From assembly GCF_003201565.1 (NCBI RefSeq), contig NZ_QJJP01000013.1, positions 1 to 64,000 of the forward strand: a stretch of DNA of 64,000 nucleotides. The letters are read 5' to 3'. This DNA comes from Nitrosomonas sp. Nm84 (GTDB taxonomy: Bacteria; Pseudomonadota; Gammaproteobacteria; Burkholderiales; Nitrosomonadaceae). A program made the position numbers and the translations under genes. Each line of letters begins with the position of its first letter. Positions within the stretch are counted from its first letter, which is position 1. Below the pieces are notes generated by a model, which worked only from the letters and a program-made list of their open reading frames with translations, ran no database searches and had not been told where the DNA came from. Below, one piece after another: positions 28,295 through 37,700 of this stretch.

Positions 28295-29644
28295 TTAATA
28301 CATTTGGGAAACCGCTTCCCCGATGCGTCCAACAGCGATGATATGGATACCGGGAATTGATTGCTTGGGTTTATTGGCAAGTGGAATAATCGCCTGTTTG
28401 AAACCCAATTTTGCAGCTTCTTTCAGCCGCTCCTGTCCGCGTTGCACAGGACGTATTTCCCCTGCCAAGCCAATTTCACCGATAACAATCATCTTCTCGG
28501 CCAACGGCTTATTCTTAAGAGAAGAAACAACCGCCAGCATAATCGCCAGATCGGCACCGGGTTCTGTAATTTTTACACCGCCCACGGCATTGACAAACAC
28601 ATCCTGATCGTAGCAAGGAATACCGGCATGGCGGTGCAATACCGCCAGCAGCATGGCTAACCTGTTTTGTTCCAATCCGACACACAACCGCCGTGGATTG
28701 GGTGATCGCGCTTCATCAACTAAGGCTTGTATCTCCACCAGCAGGGGGCGTGTGCCCTCTTGCGTGACCATAATGCAGGACCCAGGAACCTGTGCATCGT
28801 GATGTGAGAGAAACAATGCGGATGGATTCTTCACTTCACGTAAACCTTTCTCACCCATTGCAAACACACCCAGCTCATTCGCCGCACCAAAACGGTTTTT
28901 GAATGCGCGGATCATGCGAAAACTGGAATGCATGTCGCCTTCAAAATACAGCACTGTGTCCACCATGTGCTCGAGCACGCGCGGCCCTGCCAGCGCACCT
29001 TCCTTAGTCACATGGCCAACCAGGATAATGCAAGTGCCGCTCGCCTTGGCCAGCCGCGTTAACTGTGCAGCGCATTCGCGCACCTGGGCAACAGATCCCG
29101 GCGCGGATTGCAATACTTCTGAATAAATCGTCTGGATTGAGTCGATCACCGCAACAGCCGGTTTGCGCTCAGCAAGAACGGATTGGATTTTCTCCAGCTG
29201 GATTTCCGCAAATAAATCCACTGCTCGCACATCCAGTGTCAGGCGTTTAGCGCGCAGCGCCACTTGTTGTGCGGATTCCTCGCCGCTGACATACAATACC
29301 TGGCGTTGCGTTGACATATGGGAGAGCGCCTGCAATAACAGGGTCGACTTGCCAATACCCGGATCTCCGCCCAGTAGCACCACACCGCCGCGCACCAAAC
29401 CGCCACCAAGAACACGGTCCAGCTCTTCCACACCAGTTGAATAACGCGGTTCTTCATGCGCATCGATGGTACTTAAATTTTGTACCCGACCGATTTCCGA
29501 TACCGGACTGAAACGCGATACGGTTTTCTCTGCAAGCGTTTCTACCAATGTATTCCATGCTTGGCAATGCGGGCACTGGCCTTGCCATTTCAAGGTTTGT
29601 CCGCCACATTCGGTGCACGAATAAATGGTTTTCTGCTTGGCCAT
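28295..29644 (-). CDS. radA: DNA repair protein RadA
   Basis: RecA-like ATPase that speeds branch migration during recombination. It is 449 residues. An N-terminal C4 zinc finger spans Cys10 to Cys27, the Walker A GGDPGIGKST is at 92-101, the RadA-specific KNRFG motif lies near residue 250, and a Lon-like C-terminal domain ends the protein. It is followed by the ceramidase-like gene, with no obvious functional link. Confidence 0.97.
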   Translation of the reverse strand: MAKQKTIYSCTECGGQTLKWQGQCPHCQAWNTLVETLAEKTVSRFSPVSEIGRVQNLSTIDAHEEPRYSTGVEELDRVLGGGLVRGGVVLLGGDPGIGKSTLLLQALSHMSTQRQVLYVSGEESAQQVALRAKRLTLDVRAVDLFAEIQLEKIQSVLAERKPAVAVIDSIQTIYSEVLQSAPGSVAQVRECAAQLTRLAKASGTCIILVGHVTKEGALAGPRVLEHMVDTVLYFEGDMHSSFRMIRAFKNRFGAANELGVFAMGEKGLREVKNPSALFLSHHDAQVPGSCIMVTQEGTRPLLVEIQALVDEARSPNPRRLCVGLEQNRLAMLLAVLHRHAGIPCYDQDVFVNAVGGVKITEPGADLAIMLAVVSSLKNKPLAEKMIVIGEIGLAGEIRPVQRGQERLKEAAKLGFKQAIIPLANKPKQSIPGIHIIAVGRIGEAVSQMY

Positions 29645-29720
29645 TGATCAGGGCAATGCTATGGCGTTTGCAATTTCGGTGTTAAAAATTGGCTTGTGCT
29701 CATAACGGATTTTCAGCCTA

Positions 29721-30266
29721 TCAATCATAAACTTCAGCAGTTTCAAATGTTGCCCCACATGCATCCTTCTCAGAGAGAGCGGGTTTACCCTTGAGCGGCC
29801 AATCTATTGCCAAGGTGGCATCATTCCACACAATGCAGCGCTCATGTTCGGGCGCCCAGTAATCGGTAGTGTTATACAAAAATTCGGCATGCTCGGAAAG
29901 TACGATGAATCCATGAGCAAAACCAGGTGGAACCCATAACTGCTTTTTATTTTCCGCGCTGAGTATTTCTCCCACCCATTGTCCGAAAGTGGGCGATGAG
30001 CGGCGAATATCCACCGCCACATCGAATACTTCCCCCACTACCACACGTACCAGCTTGCCTTGCGCTTGCTTGATCTGGTAATGCAGACCGCGCAACACAT
30101 GTTGCATGGAACGCGAATGATTGCTTTGCACAAAGCTTATGTGTTTGCCAACGGCTGAGTCAAATGCACGCTGATTAAAACTTTCAAAAAAGAAACCGCG
30201 TTCATCACTAAAAACACGTGGTTCCAATAATAAAACTTCCGGGATAGTCAGTTGAGTTGATTTCAT
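29721..30266 (-). CDS. rfbC: dTDP-4-dehydrorhamnose 3,5-epimerase
   Basis: Third enzyme of dTDP-L-rhamnose synthesis. It is 181 residues, the normal length. The cupin core includes FVQSNHSRSMQHVLRGLHYQ with the catalytic His, and WVPPGFAHGFIVLSE. It lies 10 bases after rfbA in an operon. The other two rhamnose genes, rfbB and rfbD, are not in this window, so the pathway must be completed elsewhere. Confidence 0.95.
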   Translation of the reverse strand: MKSTQLTIPEVLLLEPRVFSDERGFFFESFNQRAFDSAVGKHISFVQSNHSRSMQHVLRGLHYQIKQAQGKLVRVVVGEVFDVAVDIRRSSPTFGQWVGEILSAENKKQLWVPPGFAHGFIVLSEHAEFLYNTTDYWAPEHERCIVWNDATLAIDWPLKGKPALSEKDACGATFETAEVYD

Positions 30267-30276
30267 TTAGTACCCA

Positions 30277-31200
30277 TTAATCGGAATCACAATCAAAATC
30301 ACGTGTTAGCACTTGCAGCAAATACTGACCATAGCCATTCTTGGCCAACGGCGTCGCAAGCTGCGTCAATTGCTCCGCATCAATCCATCCCTGCCGGAAT
30401 GCAATTTCTTCCGGACAGGCAATTTTTAATCCTTGCCGATGTTCGATGGTGGCGACAAACTGACTCGCATCCAGCAGAGATTCATGGGTACCGGTATCCA
30501 GCCATGCATAACCACGCCCCATGATCTCAACACGCAGCGCAGATCGTTCCAGATAAATACGATTCAAGTCGGTGATCTCCAATTCATTGCGTACTGATGG
30601 TTTCAAGCTCTTGGCGTAGTCCACCACGTGCTGATCATAAAAATACAACCCTGTCACAGCATACTGGGATTTCGGTTGCAGCGGTTTTTCCTCCAGATTG
30701 ATCACACGACCCTTTGCGTCAAATTCAACTACGCCATAGCGTTCCGGATCATGCACATGATAGGCAAACACGCTGGCGCCCTGCGTACGTTCCATCGCAT
30801 TCGTCAGCAAATGATGAAAATCGTGCCCATGAAAAATGTTATCGCCCAACACCAGCGCTGAGCAATCGTTACCAATGAACGATTCACCAATGATAAATGC
30901 TTGTGCCAGCCCATCTGGCGATGGCTGCGCGGCGTACGATATATTTAGTCCCCATTGATGGCCATCCCGTAACAGCTCTGCATAGTTTCCGACATCACGT
31001 GGTGTCGAAATCACCAAAATATCCTGGATTCCCGCCAGCATTAATGTACTGAGCGGATAATAAATCATGGGTTTATCAAATACCGGCAATAACTGTTTGG
31101 ATACCGTTTGCGTTACCGGATACAGGCGCGTACCAGAACCACCTGCGAGCACGATACCTTTGCGCCGGGGAACGATAGATTTTTTATCTTTTGCTGTCAT
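30277..31200 (-). CDS. rfbA: glucose-1-phosphate thymidylyltransferase
   Basis: Makes dTDP-glucose from dTTP and glucose-1-phosphate, the first step of dTDP-rhamnose synthesis. The nucleotide-binding loop [11 protein letters not shown] is at about residues 18-28, and [12 protein letters not shown] and GDNIFHG follow. The ATG at 31200 gives 307 residues with a 13-residue lead; a GTG at 31248 would add 16 more. Neither has a convincing ribosome site. It is the first gene of the rfbA-rfbC pair and diverges from the degenerate ABC exporter. Confidence 0.95.
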   Translation of the reverse strand: MTAKDKKSIVPRRKGIVLAGGSGTRLYPVTQTVSKQLLPVFDKPMIYYPLSTLMLAGIQDILVISTPRDVGNYAELLRDGHQWGLNISYAAQPSPDGLAQAFIIGESFIGNDCSALVLGDNIFHGHDFHHLLTNAMERTQGASVFAYHVHDPERYGVVEFDAKGRVINLEEKPLQPKSQYAVTGLYFYDQHVVDYAKSLKPSVRNELEITDLNRIYLERSALRVEIMGRGYAWLDTGTHESLLDASQFVATIEHRQGLKIACPEEIAFRQGWIDAEQLTQLATPLAKNGYGQYLLQVLTRDFDCDSD

Positions 31201-31333
31201 ATATGATGAAATACCTGGTGTTGGTATAAATAAAATTCCGATATTCACAAACTCATGAATGGATCACATGATGCGGCTGATTCATTAGATGAGTAGTAAT
31301 TAATTGTACTACATCTGTTTTGCCTTCCAGATG

Positions 31334-31348
31334 ATTGCACGGTGCAAT
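31334..31348. promoter_or_regulatory. 15-base palindrome between rfbA and the ABC gene
   Basis: ATTGCAC-G-GTGCAAT is a perfect inverted repeat about 30 bases before the ABC gene start and between two divergent genes. It could be an operator. No promoter pair was clearly seen next to it. Confidence 0.35.
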
Positions 31349-31377
31349 AACAACTTGTTCATGTAGAATTACTTATT

Positions 31378-33048
31378 ATGATGCGCCAACAACCATACTT
31401 TTGCTTATTTGGCAGGCTCGTGCTCCACTGGCAGCCACTTTCACTGGCACTATATGCCATGCTCATTATCGCGACGGCTTCAGCTTTTCTACCCATACTC
31501 ATACAGCAATTGCTTCACAGTACATTTTTGCAACAAGATTTATCACGCATACAAATGATATCGCTGGCAATCATTATATTGTTTATTGCGCGCGGCATGG
31601 CGAGCTACATCAGTATTTCTAGCATCCATAAAGCAAGCTGTCAGTTGGGTATCGATTTACGCATGGAAATTTTTAACAAACTGCTGACGTTACCGGTGAG
31701 TCATTATGCGCACCTCAGTCATCATGACATCGATAAGCTGATATCCCGAATCAATCGAATCACTCACAGCATCGCTAGAAATATCAGGATCCTGGCTCAA
31801 GATTGCTTGACTATCATTGGGTTGATTATCTGCATTTTTTACCTCAATCGGGAATTTTCTCTGCTACTACTGTTCATAGCACCGCTACTCATATTGATTA
31901 TTCAGGTGACACATGATTACCTGAATACATTTGACCAGAGAAATTCATCCGCATCGAATAGCCTGGTACAGCATTTACTACAATCAATCAAACAATACAG
32001 AGAAATTCGATTGCATGGTGGCCAGAACCATGAGAATGAGCGTCTTGGCAAAACTGCTGAATCCATTTATCAAGCAGAAATTCAGCAAGCATCAATTAAG
32101 GCAGCGGTCATCCCTATCAGCGAAGTCGTTGCCACAATGATCTTGGTAGCCGTTTTTTATTTTATCTCGCAACAGGTGCTGAATGACCTGTTGAGTCTGG
32201 ATACCGTAGGTGCGTTCATTGCAGCAGTACTGTTGCTAATTAACCCCATCCAGCGCATCGCAGGCCTCCCGAAACAACTGCAGCATGAGCAGAAGAACAT
32301 TGAAATCGTGCTGTCATTTATTCAGCAAGCATCCGGGCAAGATACGGGTACTCAAAGTATTGCGCATGTCCATGGAAAATTAACATTTGAGCACGTTCGT
32401 TTTGGTAATAATGCATTCACAAAACCCATTCTAAATCATATCAATTTCACCATCAAACCAGGTGAGATCATCGTTTTTACGGGTTACACCGAAGATGAGA
32501 AAAATGCATTCATTGATCTGATACTGTGTTTACAACAACCCACCAGCGGAAGAATTCTATTCGATGATCATTCGCTCTCCGATATCCAATTGAATGACTT
32601 GCATGCCAATATTGCAATGATCACATATGATAGTGTTTTATTGGATGAAATAATTGCCGGTAATATCGCCTATGGCACGATGAGATGTGCCAATGAAGCA
32701 AAAATAACGGCTGCAGCGCAGGCCTCTCACGCGATGGAGTTTATTCGGGAAATGTCTGAAGGATTACAGACTTGGATTGGTAATGACGGCGCGAACGTAA
32801 CGCAACAGCAGCGTCAACAAATTGCCATCGCACGCGCATTACTTAAAAATTCTCCCATACTGATTTTGGATGAAATTCCCGCAGCCGATGAACCCGATTC
32901 CGATAATTTACTTTTAGACTTAGAAAAACTGATGCAAAACCGTACCACGCTTATTTTCAATCAGCAGATTCCGCACTTGAAGAAAATTGACCGAATTGTT
33001 GTTCTGGAAAATGGGTGCATCACGGAGAGCCTAACAAACATCCGGTAA
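31378..33048 (+). CDS. ABC exporter homologue with degenerate ATPase domain
   Basis: A 556-residue protein laid out like MsbA: a six-helix exporter membrane domain (about 15-300) fused to a nucleotide-binding domain (about 333-550). The ATPase motifs are damaged. Walker A reads GYTEDEKN (369-376), keeping the lysine but losing the glycine and the Ser/Thr. The Q-loop Gln is a Tyr (ITYDS). The signature is VTQQQRQQ instead of LSGGQRQR. The D-loop is altered, and the H-loop His is a Gln (NQQ). Walker B with its glutamate (ILILDE, 494-499) survives. The frame is fully open, so this looks like a kept pseudo-ATPase, possibly a partner for an intact half-transporter. Its neighbours are polysaccharide genes. 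Substrate unknown. Confidence 0.85.
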   Translation: MMRQQPYFCLFGRLVLHWQPLSLALYAMLIIATASAFLPILIQQLLHSTFLQQDLSRIQMISLAIIILFIARGMASYISISSIHKASCQLGIDLRMEIFNKLLTLPVSHYAHLSHHDIDKLISRINRITHSIARNIRILAQDCLTIIGLIICIFYLNREFSLLLLFIAPLLILIIQVTHDYLNTFDQRNSSASNSLVQHLLQSIKQYREIRLHGGQNHENERLGKTAESIYQAEIQQASIKAAVIPISEVVATMILVAVFYFISQQVLNDLLSLDTVGAFIAAVLLLINPIQRIAGLPKQLQHEQKNIEIVLSFIQQASGQDTGTQSIAHVHGKLTFEHVRFGNNAFTKPILNHINFTIKPGEIIVFTGYTEDEKNAFIDLILCLQQPTSGRILFDDHSLSDIQLNDLHANIAMITYDSVLLDEIIAGNIAYGTMRCANEAKITAAAQASHAMEFIREMSEGLQTWIGNDGANVTQQQRQQIAIARALLKNSPILILDEIPAADEPDSDNLLLDLEKLMQNRTTLIFNQQIPHLKKIDRIVVLENGCITESLTNIR

Positions 33049-34938
33049 TTAATGCTCTGATTCCTTATTGGTATATTCCGGCACCCACTTTGTGAGTTGG
33101 TCACGGACTTCCTGATCATTCAACACAGTCACTTTATCTAACCACATCATTAAATCAGACAACCAATGTTCATCAACCTGGCGAGCTTGTGCGATGCGCA
33201 ATTTCTCGTGCGGCGTAGGAAATGTATTTTCACTGGCTGACAACAACTCCTCATGCAGCTTCTCTCCAGGGCGCAATCCGCTAAATACAATACGGATATC
33301 ACCTTCACTTAAACCGGATAAATGGATCAGGTCATTCGCCAGATCAACAATTTTGACTGGATCGCCCATATCCAGCACAAATATTTCTCCACCACCTTTT
33401 GTGCCTCCCATCAAACCGGCTTGTAAAACCAATTGTGCGGCTTCGGGAATGGACATGAAATAACGCGTTATTTCCGGATGAGTAATGGTAATCGGCCCGC
33501 CCTTGGCAATTTGTTCACGAAATTTTGGAATAACACTACCGGTACTCCCCAGCACATTGCCAAAACGTACCATCACAAAACGGGTTGAATGTGATTGAAT
33601 ACTTTGATCAGGTTTTATATGCTTTGAGATCGACTGCTGCAACGCTTGGCACACCATTTCAGCCAAGCGCTTGCTTGCGCCCATCACACTGACCGGATTG
33701 ACTGCCTTATCCGTTGAAATCAGGACAAACTTTCCCACCTCAAAATTAATCGCCACTTGCGCTAGCACATAAGTACCCAGCACATTATTCAGCAAAGCCT
33801 GGCACGCATTTTCATGCTCCATCAATGGCACATGTTTATAAGCAGCGGCATGGAACACGATGGAAGGCCGGAATTGCGTAAATATTTGTGTCATGCGCGC
33901 GCAATCTTTGATGTCACCGATGACGAACGACCTCTTGATCCCAGGAAAATGAAGTAAAAGTTCCTCTCGAATGCTATACAGTGCAAATTCATTCAATTCC
34001 AGAAATACAATCCGATCCGGATCAAACGCGATCAGTTGACGACATAATTCCGAGCCAATCGATCCGCCTGCGCCTGTTACCAGAACGACCTTTCCTGTTA
34101 ACAAGCTATGTAATCCGTCATTATCAAGAATGACAGGCGCTCTTCCCAGCAAATCGTCCAGCTCTACTTCACGAATCTTTGATACGGTCGTTTTGCCACT
34201 GATCAGATCTGCATAGGACGGCACAGTCATCGCTTTTACACCGATTTCCGAACACATCTCCAAGGTATGGCGATGTATCCGATGAGGAACTGATGGTATC
34301 GCGATAATGACATGTCCCACATTCAGCTTTTGCACCCATTGCGGCAATTCATCGATCACACCCAATACACGCACACCGTGTAGTCGAGTACCCATTTTTT
34401 TTGGGTTGTCATCCAGCATTCCTACAACATGCCATTCACGGCTTCTCGCTAATTCCTTGACCAGATTCATCGCGGTATTACCTGCGCCGATGATCAGAAC
34501 CAACTTCGTCTCATAACTCTCCAAACTATACAAGCGACGCTCTTTCCAAGTGCGATAGAGAAAACGGCTGCTGCCCATAATCAATAGCAATAGCAATGGT
34601 CCGAGCAGAAGGACGGAGCCGGGAATGTCATCCAATAAGCCGAGCAACCACAGCATCAGTAATACTGTCACTGTGCCGGCCACAACGGCAACAAAAATCC
34701 TTTTTACGTCCGGTAAACTGGCGTAGCGCCACAATCCTCGGTAAAGTCCCAGCCACAAAAAGAAACTGGTCTGGATGAGCACGATCCAAGGCAAAATGAT
34801 CGATAGTAACTCTAGGGCGGGAGTGGGAATATCGAAATTAAAGCGGAGTAAATAGGCTAACCACCATGCTACGGCGACTGCAACAAAATCATGGATAAAA
34901 GCAATCAATGTACGAATTCCGAATCTACTTACAAACAT
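33049..34938 (-). CDS. UDP-sugar 4,6-dehydratase, CapD/WbpM family
   Basis: A 629-residue inner-membrane enzyme. Four N-terminal membrane helices (to about residue 125) precede a first Rossmann domain (VLIIGAGNTAMNLVKE) and a second SDR domain from about 285 (VLVTGAGGSIGSELCRQL) with STDKAVNPVSVMGASKR. Family members dehydrate UDP-GlcNAc on the way to diaminosugars or fucosamine-type residues of surface polysaccharides. It directly follows the WecA/WbpL-type gene, a pairing known from O-antigen loci. It converges with the ABC gene with no intergenic base. Confidence 0.9.
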   Translation of the reverse strand: MFVSRFGIRTLIAFIHDFVAVAVAWWLAYLLRFNFDIPTPALELLSIILPWIVLIQTSFFLWLGLYRGLWRYASLPDVKRIFVAVVAGTVTVLLMLWLLGLLDDIPGSVLLLGPLLLLLIMGSSRFLYRTWKERRLYSLESYETKLVLIIGAGNTAMNLVKELARSREWHVVGMLDDNPKKMGTRLHGVRVLGVIDELPQWVQKLNVGHVIIAIPSVPHRIHRHTLEMCSEIGVKAMTVPSYADLISGKTTVSKIREVELDDLLGRAPVILDNDGLHSLLTGKVVLVTGAGGSIGSELCRQLIAFDPDRIVFLELNEFALYSIREELLLHFPGIKRSFVIGDIKDCARMTQIFTQFRPSIVFHAAAYKHVPLMEHENACQALLNNVLGTYVLAQVAINFEVGKFVLISTDKAVNPVSVMGASKRLAEMVCQALQQSISKHIKPDQSIQSHSTRFVMVRFGNVLGSTGSVIPKFREQIAKGGPITITHPEITRYFMSIPEAAQLVLQAGLMGGTKGGGEIFVLDMGDPVKIVDLANDLIHLSGLSEGDIRIVFSGLRPGEKLHEELLSASENTFPTPHEKLRIAQARQVDEHWLSDLMMWLDKVTVLNDQEVRDQLTKWVPEYTNKESEH

Positions 34939-34939
34939 G

Positions 34940-35932
34940 TTATCCCCGATCGGAATAATATTTCTGATGCCAATCAGAAATAAGCATTAATATCAGATAA
35001 ATACTCCCCCAAATCGCTACTACCCCGTACTGTACCGTCACATCTTGCCTGCATGCCCATACAGCACTCCCACCCACTATGAGCATGAGCGCATAACCTG
35101 ACAATGCGGTGTTACGGTGACCGAAACCGCTTTGAATAATGCGCTGATAATAATGTTCGCGATGTGCCAGCCAGATTCTTTTTCCACGAATCAGGCGTTT
35201 TATCAGCGTCACTGTCGAATCTGCAATAAAAGGCGAAAAAACCAGCAACGGTAGCCACACAGACCATAGATTATTCATCCATCCGAGTATTCCCAATACA
35301 GCCGCCAGGAATCCCAATGGAATCGCACCGACGTCCCCCATGAAAATTCTGGCCGGATAGAAATTGTGTATCAGAAAAGCCAAAGCTGCGGCAGCAATTG
35401 AAAAATTGATCACAGCAAAATCATAATTCTCTGCTAGGTAGGCAAACAAGCCATAATATCCAAATCCGATTACCGCCATGCCACCCGCCAGACCATCCGA
35501 GCCATCCATAAAGTTATAAAGATTAGACACCCAGACAATCGCAGCTGTAGCGCACAATACGCTCATCCAGCCATAAGCCTGCAGTAAGAGATCGGTAGAA
35601 AACACTGCTGCGGCAACAATCTGCACCAGCAGTCGGCACCAGACCGGCAAATGTTCAACATCATCAGCGAATGATACGATGATCAGCAGGCTGATACCTA
35701 CCCATACTGTCATAGGTACCATCACCCAGAAAAACAACCAGGTGATGATTACTGCCAAAAATAAGCCCAAGCCGCCGGTGCGCGGAACGGGTACCGAGTG
35801 CAGCGAACGTGAATTAGGATGATCCAACCCCCAGCTAGTTTTGTGCTTTATCAACCATAGAATTGAGAAAAAAGCGATGACAAATGCTAGCACCGACGCT
35901 GCTACCATTGATAGAGGAGAATTCAAAACCAT
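34940..35932 (-). CDS. MraY/WecA/WbpL-type glycosyl-1-phosphate transferase
   Basis: A 330-residue polytopic protein (about eleven membrane segments) of glycosyltransferase family 4. The motifs SFADDVEHLPVW, NLYNFMDGSDGLAGG, and MGDVGAIPLGFLAA with a later HREHYYQR match the family. It starts surface polysaccharide synthesis by moving a sugar-1-phosphate onto undecaprenyl phosphate. It is one base upstream of the CapD/WbpM gene and is presumably co-expressed. Repeat copy C sits in its upstream region. Confidence 0.9.
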   Translation of the reverse strand: MVLNSPLSMVAASVLAFVIAFFSILWLIKHKTSWGLDHPNSRSLHSVPVPRTGGLGLFLAVIITWLFFWVMVPMTVWVGISLLIIVSFADDVEHLPVWCRLLVQIVAAAVFSTDLLLQAYGWMSVLCATAAIVWVSNLYNFMDGSDGLAGGMAVIGFGYYGLFAYLAENYDFAVINFSIAAAALAFLIHNFYPARIFMGDVGAIPLGFLAAVLGILGWMNNLWSVWLPLLVFSPFIADSTVTLIKRLIRGKRIWLAHREHYYQRIIQSGFGHRNTALSGYALMLIVGGSAVWACRQDVTVQYGVVAIWGSIYLILMLISDWHQKYYSDRG

Positions 35933-36017
35933 AGTGACCGGATCATCCGTGATAAGTCAATGAAAAACAAATGTCACTTTCTTATGTCATGAATGACCAG
36001 AAAGTGACAGGATGTTT

Positions 36018-36163
36018 GGCAGAGCGTTGAAAAACGATCTGCATTGCCGCTATGATGTTAAAAACAGGCTCAAAATGCGCATTTGTCACACATGAATTGC
36101 ATTCTTTCACCTGCTTTTGCTGAGTGTCGGCTGCCTCGGAAATGTTTTTCAGCGGCCTATTAA
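36018..36163 (-). repeat. MITE-like repeat, copy C
   Basis: On the minus strand it begins TTAATAGGCCGCTGAAAAAC and continues with CCGAGGCAGCCGA, CAGGTGA, GCGCATTTTGAGCCTG and TTTTTAACATCATAGCGGCA, closely matching copy A over its length. Its far end has drifted, so the terminal repeats no longer pair well. It lies between the polysaccharide initiation gene and the aminotransferase gene. Confidence 0.8.
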
Positions 36164-36188
36164 GGCTGCTATCCATCTTGAAGAAGCC

Positions 36189-37406
36189 CTAAAACATGGG
36201 ATTAGAGGCATAGCTTTGATGTGCTGCTGCTGCAGCACCGCCACGCTCGGTCTTCACACCCATATCAAGTAATACGCTCTCCAGTGCATTTAAGCAGAAC
36301 AGCACATTCTCTACCCTGCTTGATGTGCCCATCAAACCAAAACGCCAAACTTTCCCGGCAAAATCCCCCAAGCCGGCACCAATCTCAAGATTATAGTCAT
36401 CCAGCAAGCGCCGGCGAACTTCTTTTTCATCCACGCCAGCCGGTACAAAAACGGAGTTCAGCTGCGGTAAACGATATGGTTCTGCAACCACATAATTCAT
36501 GCCCAGCGTCGCAAACCCAGCTTTCAGCGCTTGGTAATTCCGCTGATGGCGTGCCCAGGAATGTTCCAGTCCTTCTTCGGCAAGCATCAATAACGATTCA
36601 TGCAGCGCATACAGCGCATTGGTTGGCGCGGTGTGATGATAAGTACGTGTCGACGATCCCCAGTAATTCAGCAGCAAACTGATGTCCATGAACCAGCTAT
36701 GTACTTTTTCCTTACGATTCTTAACCAGATCAGTCACACGCTCGGAGAAACTCACAGGCGACAAACCTGGAGGACAGGATAAACATTTCTGGCTGCCGGA
36801 ATAGATCGCATCAATTCCCCATTCGTCCACTTTAATTGGCGTACCGCCTAGCGAGGTAACCGTATCGACAATCGTTAAACAATCATATTTGCGTGCAATT
36901 TCACACAATGTTTTGGCATCGGATTGCGCGCCGGTAGAAGTTTCTGCGTGAGCAAACGCGACAATCTTAGCATCAGGGTTCTTTTTCAGCGCATCTTCAA
37001 CTTTTTGCGGATCGACCGGCTCACCCCATTTATCGTCCACCACTACTGCAGTACCACCATGACGCTCGACGTTTTCAATCATGCGTCCGCCAAAAACCCC
37101 GTTGCGGCACACAATGACTTTATCGCCGGGAACAATCATATTGACAAAGCACATTTCCATGCCCACAGAGCCAGGTCCGGAAACCGGAAAAGTCATGCGA
37201 TTCTTGGTTTGAAATGCGTAGCGCATCAAGCCTTTAATTTCTTCCATCATCTCGGTAAAAACCGGATCAAGGTGACCTAATGTGGGACGCGCCATGGCAT
37301 TCAGCACACGCGGATGGGTGTCTGATGGACCAGGTCCCATCAAAACACGCTGCGGAGGATAAAAAACTTTAACTTCTTTTTCGGGACGAAAATCTTCGGT
37401 ATTCAT
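36189..37406 (-). CDS. alanine-glyoxylate / serine-pyruvate type aminotransferase
   Basis: A PLP-dependent class V aminotransferase of 405 residues. The opening RVLMGPGPSDTHPRVL, the aspartate in TIVDTVTSLGG and the PLP lysine in YSGSQKCLSCPPGLSP are the family's marks. It probably converts glyoxylate to glycine with alanine or serine as donor. In an organism with RuBisCO this would recycle photorespiratory glycolate, but that is inference. The ATG at 37406 is chosen because the long frame upstream is AT-rich and unlike a protein. It is monocistronic. Confidence 0.88.
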   Translation of the reverse strand: MNTEDFRPEKEVKVFYPPQRVLMGPGPSDTHPRVLNAMARPTLGHLDPVFTEMMEEIKGLMRYAFQTKNRMTFPVSGPGSVGMEMCFVNMIVPGDKVIVCRNGVFGGRMIENVERHGGTAVVVDDKWGEPVDPQKVEDALKKNPDAKIVAFAHAETSTGAQSDAKTLCEIARKYDCLTIVDTVTSLGGTPIKVDEWGIDAIYSGSQKCLSCPPGLSPVSFSERVTDLVKNRKEKVHSWFMDISLLLNYWGSSTRTYHHTAPTNALYALHESLLMLAEEGLEHSWARHQRNYQALKAGFATLGMNYVVAEPYRLPQLNSVFVPAGVDEKEVRRRLLDDYNLEIGAGLGDFAGKVWRFGLMGTSSRVENVLFCLNALESVLLDMGVKTERGGAAAAAHQSYASNPMF

Positions 37407-37700
37407 GAACGATCCTAAATTAATTATGTAATTTGATTTGTTTTGTAAAAAGATTGATTTTAACAAGTGAATCGAGAGTTTACTATAAACTGATGGGCAC
37501 TCAATAAAATATGCTGATGGATATGCTAAAAAATTCCCATAACCATCTGAAATTTTGAATTTTTGGCATGCAGTGTATGGAAGGTTTTTTTGCTGGTCTT
37601 TGCCAAACACGTTATTCATAATGATGTGCTTGAATAAATGCAAAATTAGAATTCTCAGCTATTGAGACAAAATCAATCTGATTAAAAATACTTCCATCGT

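Noticed and set aside
35982-36176. A 64-codon minus-strand frame between the polysaccharide and aminotransferase genes
   Set aside because: It lies almost fully in repeat copy C, and similar frames in other copies do not show coding-type substitutions.
37407-37643. N-terminal extension of the aminotransferase by 79 residues
   Set aside because: The extra part is AT-rich with no family similarity, and the ATG at 37406 gives the normal enzyme length.
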